Positions 1 to 6,989 of a stretch of DNA of 13,602 nucleotides are shown piece after piece (within the stretch, counting starts at the first letter, position 1; each line of letters begins with the position of its first letter). Made by a program: the position numbers and the translations under genes. The notes below the pieces were generated by a model that was not told the DNA's origin, made no database searches, and saw nothing but the letters and a program-made list of their open reading frames with translations. Source of the DNA: Bacilli bacterium (GTDB lineage: Bacteria; Bacillota_I; Bacilli_A; RFN20; CAG-826); assembly GCA_017619815.1 (NCBI GenBank), contig JAFZRR010000056.1, positions 1-13,602 of the forward strand, given 5' to 3'.

Positions 1-1
1 A

Positions 2-1996
2 AAAGCTTACCTCGATAACAAGAAGATTTTTCAAGATAATCAAGAGCTTCTAGTTTTAACTAGAAACTTCCGTAGCCATTACGCCTTGAAAAAATGGTTC
101 AATGAATCGTTCAACGATATGCTCAACTATACAGACGAGATTTCTAAGGAATTTGCGCTTGAACACATTAACATTCCACTTGATGAAGATGACATCACAA
201 AAGACTTAGACACTGATGATCCAAATGTTATGGAAGGAGTCTACCGATATAAAGTCTCAAATGACTCTGACTGCGAGCAAGTTGCTAAACTCATCGTGGA
301 CTTCATGACCAATAGAAAGATTAATAGAGTCTATTTCAATAAAGAAACTGGAAAGAATGATGTTGAACCAGATACTATTTCGTTTGGTGATTTCCTTGTT
401 GTTCCATTTACAACTTCTATGGCGAAGTTTGTTAAAGCATTTAAGAAATACAATATACCAGTCATCGTTGAAGGTAAGGTGGACTTTGAGATTGCTCAAA
501 CATTTGACCTAGTTTTAAATCTCTTCCGCTTAGTGAAGAACCCACTCAATACTGCGGTGTTCAATCGTGTTATCTTCTCTGATTTATATGGTCTCAATGA
601 CTTGGATAGCATACAGATGCTCAATGATGGATTTGATTTCAACATTGCCAATCCATCTTTAGATGAAATCAAGTTTTCTAATAAAAAACATGAAAAGATT
701 ATCTATGAACTACATGATTTATATTTAAGAACATTAGGCATGTCTTTCTCTTCCACTTTAGAGGAAATATTAAACGACAAACAACTTAATATCTTTAGAA
801 AAGCATCTTCCGAATACATGGAATACATTTACTACTTAATTGAGAAAATTAAAGAAGGTGAAGAGAGTGGTTCAATCGTCACGCTTGAACAGTTTGATGA
901 ATATCTCGATGCCTTTAAAACTAGTGGCGATGAACAAAGAACACTTCGCTTCTCTGAGAAAGTCGATAGAGTTAAGATTGCTAATTTGCACAAAGTAAAA
1001 GGCTTACAAGCCCCAATTGTTATTTTGGCTAAACCATCAGTTCAAAAGAACAAAGTTCAAAGGTATACAAACTATAAAGTTGATCCTCCATTAGTGAAAA
1101 TGGCTTTTGTAAGCGATGATGAATTCAAAAATCTACATTATGTAGAAACTAATAAATTTGATTCAGAAAACGAAAAATGGGAAACTTACGCAAAAGCGGA
1201 AAAAGACCGTTTAGCATATGTCGGCGCCACACGTGCGGAAGCAGTTTTGGTTGTCTGCGAAAAAGATAAAGATGGAAGCGGATATTGGGAAGAACTCTCT
1301 AAGAGAATTGATTCTTCTAGATATTTATCTGTTCCAGAAGTTGATGAGCAATCTCCATTCATTGAAGATGTTTCTTTAGGTGAATATAAAATTAATGAAC
1401 AATCTCACAAACAATCATTTGAATATATTTCACCAAGCCAAGCTAGACATAGTGGGTCTAACACTAATAAAGATGAAATCGATGATGCATTCTTTGATGA
1501 AGGAGATGAAGAAACAAAACGTGAATCCGCAACCATCAAAGGTACTATGGTCCATAGATTGATGGAATGCATTGTCTCTTCTAAAAACACATATGATGTT
1601 GAAGAATTAATCAAAACCATCCTTTCTGACTACGAATATAGTGAAGAACTCGATTCTATGCTTCATAATGTCGCGTCTAAGATACGTAGTGGTGGTTTTG
1701 AACAAGTTAACTCATCTTTAGATAAAGATATCTTAAATGTCCTATTAAAGGCCAAAAAAGTGTGGTGTGAAGTTCCATTCTCCTATCAAAGTCAAAAAGG
1801 AAACGTTGTTCACGGAATTATTGACTGCATGTATCTCGATGAAAATGGATATCACATCATCGACTATAAGACTAATGAAGAAAGAGATATCTCTAAACTT
1901 GAAAAAGAATATGAGGGTCAATTAACTCATTACAAACTAGCCTTAAAGAAAATGGGCGTTGAGGCTGACGCACACATCTATCACATAGATTTATAA
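2..1996 (+). CDS. addA: ATP-dependent helicase/nuclease subunit A (AddA), 5'-truncated by window
   Basis: This is the C-terminal 664 codons of a UvrD-family helicase with a C-terminal RecB-type nuclease, the architecture of AddA. AddAB processes double-strand DNA ends for RecA loading. The frame is open from base 2, so the gene begins upstream of the window; an apparent TTG start at 86 is not the real start. Visible helicase motifs are LTRNFRSH (visible residues 19-26, motif IV), NLHKVKGLQAP (about 328-338, motif V) and YVGATRAE (about 406-413, motif VI). The nuclease domain has GTMVHRLME (from about 514), then GIIDCMYLD, IIDYKT (Asp621 and Lys623 metal/catalytic pair) and QLTHYKLAL, the ordered PD-(D/E)XK set of this family. 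The Walker A half lies outside the window. AddB would be expected upstream. The stop is followed at once by a terminator hairpin. I am confident of AddA over a plain UvrD because of the fused nuclease. Confidence 0.9.
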   Translation, partial: KAYLDNKKIFQDNQELLVLTRNFRSHYALKKWFNESFNDMLNYTDEISKEFALEHINIPLDEDDITKDLDTDDPNVMEGVYRYKVSNDSDCEQVAKLIVDFMTNRKINRVYFNKETGKNDVEPDTISFGDFLVVPFTTSMAKFVKAFKKYNIPVIVEGKVDFEIAQTFDLVLNLFRLVKNPLNTAVFNRVIFSDLYGLNDLDSIQMLNDGFDFNIANPSLDEIKFSNKKHEKIIYELHDLYLRTLGMSFSSTLEEILNDKQLNIFRKASSEYMEYIYYLIEKIKEGEESGSIVTLEQFDEYLDAFKTSGDEQRTLRFSEKVDRVKIANLHKVKGLQAPIVILAKPSVQKNKVQRYTNYKVDPPLVKMAFVSDDEFKNLHYVETNKFDSENEKWETYAKAEKDRLAYVGATRAEAVLVVCEKDKDGSGYWEELSKRIDSSRYLSVPEVDEQSPFIEDVSLGEYKINEQSHKQSFEYISPSQARHSGSNTNKDEIDDAFFDEGDEETKRESATIKGTMVHRLMECIVSSKNTYDVEELIKTILSDYEYSEELDSMLHNVASKIRSGGFEQVNSSLDKDILNVLLKAKKVWCEVPFSYQSQKGNVVHGIIDCMYLDENGYHIIDYKTNEERDISKLEKEYEGQLTHYKLALKKMGVEADAHIYHIDL

Positions 1997-1997
1997 A

Positions 1998-2034
1998 ATA
2001 AAAAACCAAGGTTTTATTCCTTGGTTATTTTTTT
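1998..2034. terminator. Bidirectional Rho-independent terminator between addA and folD
   Basis: An 8-bp perfect stem (2004-2011 AACCAAGG with 2019-2026 CCTTGGTT) and a 7-base loop are flanked by an A-run on the left and ATTTTTTT on the right. It can terminate both addA (+) and folD (-). The folD stop codon (2025-2027) lies inside the right arm of the stem. Confidence 0.85.
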
Positions 2035-2816
2035 GAAGCAATTTCTAATAAGTTTTCGTATAACGCTAATCGGGTTAACAATCCAACTCCACCCGGAACT
2101 GGTGTTTGGAGTCTGACTGGAAGATCTGGTAAAGCATCACCATGTAATCCAGTTTCATCTCTTGAAATACCAACATCGATAACTGCGGCAGTTGGTTTAT
2201 AAGTGAATCTATTATCTAAGAAATGTTGTTTTCCAATTGCCACGACAATGATATCGGCATTAGCGATATAACGGGACATATCTTCAAATGTGGTTTTACT
2301 ATGTAAGACTGTGACATTTGCGCTTTCTTTTAATAAGAGCTTTGCCATTGGCTTACCAACGATATTACTTCTTCCTAAGACCACAGCGTTCTTACCTAAG
2401 ATTTGAATTCCTTCGTGATGTAAGTAATTCATGATTCCTTTAGGTGTGCATGGCGCTAAGGATGATAGTGGATGGAAACCATCAACATCTTTCTTTGGGG
2501 AGACCGCTAATTTGATAGTGTCTTCATTGATTTGTTTTGGAAGAGGCATTTGCACGATGAATCCATCATGGACATCATCATTATTCAATTCATCTATGAC
2601 TTTTAGTAATTCTTCTTGAGTGGTTTCTAGAGGAAGCTTGATTAAATCAGCATGGATACCTAATTCATCAGCATCTTTTAATTTGCCTTTGACATAGGCA
2701 TTGCTACCAGCATCTTCATTGACTTGGACAATGGCGATACTTGGTTTTCTTTCCATTGTTAAAACAAGATTTTTGATTTCTTCTTTTCTTGTTTTTACGT
2801 ATTCTTTAACGGTCAT
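2025..2816 (-). CDS. folD: Bifunctional methylenetetrahydrofolate dehydrogenase/methenyltetrahydrofolate cyclohydrolase FolD
   Basis: FolD interconverts 5,10-methylene-, 5,10-methenyl- and 10-formyl-tetrahydrofolate with NAD(P) in the cytoplasm. The 263-residue product has the expected signatures in order: NAYVKGKLK (Tyr41 and Lys45, the catalytic Tyr/Lys pair), DGFIVQMPLP (Gln89), KKDVDGFHP (Asp112), VVLGRSNIVGKPMA (147-158, dinucleotide-binding region) and TPVPGGVGLLT near the C-terminus. It is slightly shorter than the usual 280-290 residues because the N-terminal strand containing the DGK segment is missing; the ATG at 2816 is the first ATG available in the frame. It overlaps the end of the dCMP deaminase gene by 11 bases, so the two are co-transcribed and probably translationally coupled. 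It ends inside the shared terminator. Identification is firm; the trimmed N-terminus is the only oddity. Confidence 0.95.
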   Translation of the reverse strand: MTVKEYVKTRKEEIKNLVLTMERKPSIAIVQVNEDAGSNAYVKGKLKDADELGIHADLIKLPLETTQEELLKVIDELNNDDVHDGFIVQMPLPKQINEDTIKLAVSPKKDVDGFHPLSSLAPCTPKGIMNYLHHEGIQILGKNAVVLGRSNIVGKPMAKLLLKESANVTVLHSKTTFEDMSRYIANADIIVVAIGKQHFLDNRFTYKPTAAVIDVGISRDETGLHGDALPDLPVRLQTPVPGGVGLLTRLALYENLLEIASKK

Positions 2817-3282
2817 AATTAATCTCTGGAATTCTACCTTCGTAGTGGCGGATCTTTACACCCGCTAATAAGAGCATTCTCTTTGATGCTTGGACACCTG
2901 TGGTGTTTTCATATTTGTTAGAAATATAAACAACTTCTTTAATGCCGGTTTGGATGATGGCTTTTGTACATTCATTACATGGGAATAATGTGACATATAA
3001 TGTACATCCTCTTAAAGCAGAACCATTTCTGGTATTTAAGATGGCATTGAATTCAGCGTGGCAAACATATAAATATTTGCTATCTAAACCTTCCCCTTTG
3101 TTCCAAGATAATTGGCTTTCATCGCAACCAGAAGGCATGCCGTTATAACCGATGGAAACCACTTTCTTATTTTCATCGACAATACAGGCACCAACTTTGG
3201 TATTTGGATCTTTACTTCTTTCAGATGAAAGAAGAGCGATACCCATAAAATATTCGTCCCAGGAAATATTACTTTTAATCAT
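2806..3282 (-). CDS. dCMP deaminase (ComEB-like cytidine/deoxycytidylate deaminase family)
   Basis: The 158-residue protein has the zinc-dependent deaminase signature: CHAEFNAI (His75 zinc ligand, Glu77 proton shuttle) and PCNECTKAI (Cys102 and Cys105 zinc ligands). The N-terminal segment with DPNTKVGACIVD, followed by GYNGMPSGCDE, is typical of deoxycytidylate deaminases, which convert dCMP to dUMP for dTMP synthesis; in Bacillus the homologue is called ComEB. It starts with ATG at 3282 behind an AGAGG ribosome binding site (about 3292-3296). It is first in a two-gene operon with folD, with an 11-base overlap. The pairing makes metabolic sense: dUMP and methylene-tetrahydrofolate are the two substrates of thymidylate synthase. 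Lower-probability alternative: a riboflavin-type or tRNA deaminase, but length and motifs fit dCMP deaminase best. Confidence 0.9.
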   Translation of the reverse strand: MIKSNISWDEYFMGIALLSSERSKDPNTKVGACIVDENKKVVSIGYNGMPSGCDESQLSWNKGEGLDSKYLYVCHAEFNAILNTRNGSALRGCTLYVTLFPCNECTKAIIQTGIKEVVYISNKYENTTGVQASKRMLLLAGVKIRHYEGRIPEINYDR

Positions 3283-3342
3283 AATGTATTACCTCTTCTA
3301 TTATATTAAATATAATATTGAACAAAAAATCACTAATTATTT

Positions 3343-3373
3343 AATAAAAAAGAAAAGAGGGAACAAGTCCCTC
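3343..3373 (-). terminator. Rho-independent terminator of the leucine-rich repeat gene
   Basis: A 6-bp GC-containing stem (GAGGGA 3357-3362 with TCCCTC 3368-3373) has a 5-base loop and is followed on the minus strand by TTTTCTTTTTTATTA. It sits about 20 bases downstream of the stop at 3393 and separates that gene from the deaminase-folD operon that begins just beyond. Confidence 0.85.
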
Positions 3374-3392
3374 AATTCTTTTATGGTTTTAT

Positions 3393-5384
3393 TTATGCCC
3401 AGTGGCCATAGATTTGACCGCCGTTATAACCATCCATGATGAATTCAAGCCAAACAACATTAGTTTGGTCATTGCTTTGATTCCAAACATTATCGGTTGG
3501 CCAAGAAGTACTTCCATTTGTGTATGGAGCACCTGCTGGATCTAAACGTAAGATGACGAATTTTGATAATTCTCCAGGAACATTGATTGTCCAAACGCCA
3601 TTATCTTCAGTTCCGAGATATAATGTGCCTACTTCAGAACTATCAACTCCCCAGAAAGCATAGATGTTTCCTGCATCGTTGAAGTTAGAAGCATCAATCT
3701 TCATTTGTTTTAACCATGGGACTGGATTGCCATCAACATAATGCCACATTGTTAATTTCTCAGCGTCTGTTGCAGGTTCTGCATCACTTCTTGTTAAGAT
3801 TTTAATCTTATCATTTGTGCCATTAGAACCATCCCAGTTAGCATCCCAGTTAGCATCTTCTAAATCTTGTGTTGAACCATCGAAATAAATATTTCTTGGA
3901 GTGGTGGAAGTATTTTCTAAACTAGCGAAACCAGCGCTTCTCACAAGAACATTAGTTGGAACAACAAAGTTGCTTAATTTTGGCGCTTCAATTGCGTACC
4001 AATAGAAGATAACTTGATTTGTAGTAGTGGCAAATTCGACTTCTTCAAGATTTGCTAAATCTGATGCGGATGATGCACCAAAGTATAAATCTACATTGTT
4101 TTGAATAATTAATTTCTTTAAATTATGCGCGCCACTAAGACCATCTCTTGTTCCGACTCTAGAACAATCAACAGGAATGGCATATGTTTGTCTTGCGTTT
4201 GCGGCAGGATAACTAACCAATACTTTCGCGTTGTAGTCATAATTGCTGCCAAGACTGAATAAGACTCCATCTTCGGTGAGTGCAATATTGCCTTGAACAT
4301 CATCATTATTTAAAGCAAATTCTGTAATGTTTGGGCAGCCAACAAATGTATAACCATCATATGAAAAACCGCTAATACGTTTTGGTAATGTTAAAACCCC
4401 TGTATGGCCGTTGTCTTGGAATGCTGCAATGCATAAATCCAAGGTAGATGTTCCACCAGCTTCAAATGTTAAGGATGTGCAACCGCTTGTTCCATTAAAC
4501 GCACGGTCTCTAATTGACACAACTGTATTTGGAATTTCAATTGCGCCGATATTTGAACATCCATTAAACGCATCATTTTCAATGACTCTTAATTGATTTG
4601 GTAATGTTAATGATGTGATTGTGGTGTCGTTTTTAAACGCTACGGCTCCGATACGAGTAACTGGTAAATCATTAACTGTATCAGGAATGTTTAATGTAGC
4701 CATTGATGCACCGGCAAAGCCAACAACCTCATATGCATCTGTGCCATATTTCTTATAACGGATACCGTCTTTATCAACATAAGGACTTTCGCCTAAAACA
4801 CAATCCTTATCATACTTGATAACAAAGTTACCTAATTGTTTTGAATTGTATACATTGTTGCAGGAAATGCGAAAATAATTTGGATGATAACCAGCAAAAT
4901 CAAATGTACGGTCATCATTGGTCTCGTTCGCTGTTGTGTAATCTAAATATTGGATTACTCCTCCAGGAGCTTCCCAACCCCATTCCATTTTAAAACCACC
5001 AGCTAATCTAACTGTTATTGAGGTAATGGAATTGATAGGTGTGACATTATAAATGGCGCCTTCATAATTCTTTTTGACCTCAAAGTATGAATAACCGTTG
5101 AAGTCATAGCGGTAGCAATTGTTATATCCAATTGTCACATCATTATGAAGTTGATCGGTTTTTAAAACCTTGGTACCAGTTTCATAGTATGCTTCAACTT
5201 CTCCGCCAGATGTTTGACGGTCGACATCAAAGATGTCTGCAGCAGTAAATGAAATAGAATAATAATCATCTACACCTTTTGCAGTTTTTAGTGAACTAGC
5301 TTTACTAATAACAATGCTCGATACGGCTATCGCGATAGTTCCAGCAGCAACACCAAAACCTAATAGAAAAGATTTTTTCTTCAT
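3393..5384 (-). CDS. Secreted BspA-type leucine-rich repeat protein
   Basis: This is a 663-residue exported protein of unknown specific function. The start is placed at ATG 5384, not at an in-frame ATG 15 bases upstream, because AAAGGAG (5390-5396) lies at ideal distance before it. The N-terminus (MKKKSFLLGF, then a hydrophobic stretch ending near SKASS) is a signal peptide or N-terminal anchor. Residues about 45-190 form an unassigned, beta-looking domain rich in Tyr and Asn. About 205-480 holds irregular BspA-like repeats, with recurring units such as AFKNDTTITSLTLPNQL, AFNGCSNIGAIEIPNTV and TFVGCPNITEFALN. The last ~100 residues (KIDASNFNDAGNIYAFWG to YGHWA) look like a compact Trp/Tyr-rich module that weakly recalls starch-binding modules; I cannot assign it. 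No LPXTG or C-terminal membrane helix is present. BspA-like proteins in other bacteria act in adhesion; that role here is inference. It has its own promoter and terminator. Confidence 0.8.
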   Translation of the reverse strand: MKKKSFLLGFGVAAGTIAIAVSSIVISKASSLKTAKGVDDYYSISFTAADIFDVDRQTSGGEVEAYYETGTKVLKTDQLHNDVTIGYNNCYRYDFNGYSYFEVKKNYEGAIYNVTPINSITSITVRLAGGFKMEWGWEAPGGVIQYLDYTTANETNDDRTFDFAGYHPNYFRISCNNVYNSKQLGNFVIKYDKDCVLGESPYVDKDGIRYKKYGTDAYEVVGFAGASMATLNIPDTVNDLPVTRIGAVAFKNDTTITSLTLPNQLRVIENDAFNGCSNIGAIEIPNTVVSIRDRAFNGTSGCTSLTFEAGGTSTLDLCIAAFQDNGHTGVLTLPKRISGFSYDGYTFVGCPNITEFALNNDDVQGNIALTEDGVLFSLGSNYDYNAKVLVSYPAANARQTYAIPVDCSRVGTRDGLSGAHNLKKLIIQNNVDLYFGASSASDLANLEEVEFATTTNQVIFYWYAIEAPKLSNFVVPTNVLVRSAGFASLENTSTTPRNIYFDGSTQDLEDANWDANWDGSNGTNDKIKILTRSDAEPATDAEKLTMWHYVDGNPVPWLKQMKIDASNFNDAGNIYAFWGVDSSEVGTLYLGTEDNGVWTINVPGELSKFVILRLDPAGAPYTNGSTSWPTDNVWNQSNDQTNVVWLEFIMDGYNGGQIYGHWA

Positions 5385-5420
5385 AGTTTCTCCTTTCATA
5401 AAAGTAAATTATCTAAATTC

Positions 5421-5429
5421 ATTATAGCA
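5421..5429 (-). promoter_or_regulatory. Extended -10 promoter of the leucine-rich repeat gene
   Basis: On the minus strand the bases read TGCTATAAT, a perfect TGnTATAAT extended -10 box. A start near 5414 would give a ~30-base leader containing the AAAGGAG ribosome binding site at 5390-5396. No good -35 hexamer is visible 17 bases upstream, as is common with extended -10 promoters. Confidence 0.65.
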
Positions 5430-5464
5430 ACTCTACGAACGTATATGTATGCGAAAATAATATG

Positions 5465-5473
5465 TGATAAAAT
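5465..5473 (+). promoter_or_regulatory. Extended -10 promoter, probably giving a leaderless mRNA for the radical-SAM activase
   Basis: TGATAAAAT matches the TGnTAtAaT extended -10 pattern. Seven bases beyond its end is 5480, the A of the ATG of the activase gene. No Shine-Dalgarno sequence exists between the box and the ATG (ATTCAC only). This points to transcription starting on or next to the start codon. Confidence 0.55.
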
Positions 5474-5479
5474 ATTCAC

Positions 5480-6166
5480 ATGGATTTTGTTGGAATAGAT
5501 AAATTCTCATTACTTGATTATGAAGACAAGATTGCTTGTGTTCTTTTTTGCAAGCCATGTAATTTCAGATGTCCATTTTGCCATAACGGCACAACAGTCT
5601 TAGAAGCGGAAACCACAATTCCTTTTGAAGATATCCTTGAATATCTAGAAACTAGAAAAGGTTTAATCGATGCAGTCGTGGTGTCTGGTGGTGAACCAAC
5701 ACTTATGCCTGACTTAAAAGAAAAGATAATCAAACTAAAAGAAATGGGTTTCTTAATCAAGTTAGATACTAATGGAACTAACCCAGAAGTAGTAAAGGAT
5801 TTATATGAATCTAATCTTATAGATTATGTGGCTATGGATATCAAAAATTCCTTTAGAAAATATTCAATTACCGCAGGGGTGAAAAATCTTGATTTAACAA
5901 AGATTAGTCAAACCATCCAATATCTTATGACTTGTGGAATTGATTATGAATTTAGAACCACATTGATTGATGAATTCCATGATGCATCTGATATGAGTGA
6001 TATCGCCCAAACAATCAAAGGCGCAAAGCGCTTATATCTCCAAAAGTTTGTGGATCGTGAAAGCTGTATTCAAAGAGGTCTTCACGAAGTGAGCAAAGAA
6101 AAGGCTGAACAATTTGTAGAAATACTTAAACCATATATCGATAAAGTAAGTTTACGCGGTTATTAA
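5480..6166 (+). CDS. Anaerobic ribonucleoside-triphosphate reductase activating protein (radical SAM, NrdG2 type)
   Basis: This 228-residue radical-SAM protein is expected to install the glycyl radical on NrdD using a [4Fe-4S] cluster and S-adenosylmethionine. The cluster motif CNFRCPFC (Cys27, Cys31, Cys34; CxxxCxxC) sits near the N-terminus, preceded by an extra Cys24. VVSGGEPTL (68-76) is the SAM-binding GGE motif and IKLDTNGTNP (93-102) and AMDIKNS (118-124) fit the rest of the barrel. Length and motif spacing match the NrdG2 family (TIGR02495) rather than the short classical NrdG. The start is fixed by the cluster motif, as no later ATG would keep it. There is no ribosome binding site; see the extended -10 just upstream. 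The presumed target, nrdD, lies about 4.7 kb away on the other strand. The next gene starts one base after the stop. A generic glycyl-radical activase for another enzyme is possible, but nrdD is the obvious partner in view. Confidence 0.85.
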   Translation: MDFVGIDKFSLLDYEDKIACVLFCKPCNFRCPFCHNGTTVLEAETTIPFEDILEYLETRKGLIDAVVVSGGEPTLMPDLKEKIIKLKEMGFLIKLDTNGTNPEVVKDLYESNLIDYVAMDIKNSFRKYSITAGVKNLDLTKISQTIQYLMTCGIDYEFRTTLIDEFHDASDMSDIAQTIKGAKRLYLQKFVDRESCIQRGLHEVSKEKAEQFVEILKPYIDKVSLRGY

Positions 6167-6167
6167 T

Positions 6168-6986
6168 ATGAATTTCTTTTATGACCAAGACTGGCTAAAT
6201 AGAGAGCCTCCTTACGCTTTTCAGTGGGATCATTTAGTTTTCATCTTAGTGGCGATGATATTAGGTGTCGCCTTAGCCCTTATCTTAAGAAAGAAAGATC
6301 ATAAGATAGTCAGAATAGTCCTCATTTCCATATGGGGATTTTATGTTGGCATGCAAGTTCTTTACTATACACTCGTGTATGTAAGATGCGCGATGAATCC
6401 AACTGAATATCCATTTAACATCGATACAATGCTTCCACTACATAGTTGTTTGATGTTTATGTATGTTTTCCCATTTGCGATGTTTAGCAAAAATAGAATC
6501 ATTAAAACCGCAGCAAGTAACTTCTTAGTGGTGGTCAATATGATTATGGGATTCATCACATTATTCGTGGGATGTCCAGGAAGTACATCCGCGTTGTCAT
6601 ACTTTGGTATGCACACACTTATATATCACTCTATTGATGTGATTGTTCCTCTCATTATGGTAGTTACCAAACTATACGATATTCAAAAGAAAGATATCCT
6701 TTATGGATTAGCGTTATTTGGAATACTAACTGTAGTTATTTATATCTTAGATATCATCACTGGTTGTGACTACTTCTATTTCTATGATGGGCATGTCTTC
6801 CCAGCATTTAAATTCATCTCTGAAAATGTGCCACATCATATCCTATGGTCATTACTTATTATCTCTTGTTATGCAATAACCGCAGTGGCAATGCATTTCA
6901 TGATTATTGGAATAAAATGCTTAATAGAAAAAAGAAATCAAAAGAGTGGTGCTGATGACCACTCTCAAGAACAAATTAATCAATAA
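6168..6986 (+). CDS. YwaF-like seven-helix integral membrane protein (TIGR02206-like)
   Basis: This is a 272-residue polytopic membrane protein with about seven hydrophobic helices (roughly residues 22-41, 48-72, 88-106, 114-135, 148-168, 177-197 and 223-250) and a charged cytoplasmic tail. Helix 3 opens with MLPLHSCLMF and helix 5 with YHSIDVIVPL; a conserved LPLH motif and this layout are what I associate with the YwaF family of uncharacterised membrane proteins. Function is not known. The start follows the activase stop by one base and has no convincing ribosome binding site, so translation probably depends on coupling to the upstream gene. The last ~30 bases of coding sequence contain a hairpin that may serve as terminator for the convergent gene. 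Family assignment is moderate; membrane topology is clear. Confidence 0.7.
   Translation: MNFFYDQDWLNREPPYAFQWDHLVFILVAMILGVALALILRKKDHKIVRIVLISIWGFYVGMQVLYYTLVYVRCAMNPTEYPFNIDTMLPLHSCLMFMYVFPFAMFSKNRIIKTAASNFLVVVNMIMGFITLFVGCPGSTSALSYFGMHTLIYHSIDVIVPLIMVVTKLYDIQKKDILYGLALFGILTVVIYILDIITGCDYFYFYDGHVFPAFKFISENVPHHILWSLLIISCYAITAVAMHFMIIGIKCLIEKRNQKSGADDHSQEQINQ
6922..6965 (-). terminator. Probable terminator for the convergent surface-protein gene, inside the YwaF-like coding end
   Basis: An 8-bp perfect stem (AGAGTGGT 6943-6950 with ACCACTCT 6958-6965) has a 7-base loop. Read on the minus strand it is followed by TTTGATTTCTTTTTTT. It lies 25 bases past the stop of the minus-strand gene. No U-run follows on the plus strand, so it should act on the minus strand only. 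Confidence 0.55.
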
Positions 6987-6989
6987 ATT

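Noticed and set aside
86..1996. Start of the first gene at TTG 86
   Set aside because: The frame is open back to base 2 and contains helicase motif IV before 86, so the gene is truncated by the window and does not start there.
3831..3854. 12-base tandem duplication in the leucine-rich repeat gene
   Set aside because: Two in-frame copies of a 12-mer (giving repeated NWDA) are real but simple slippage in a repeat-tolerant surface protein; not a mobile or regulatory element.
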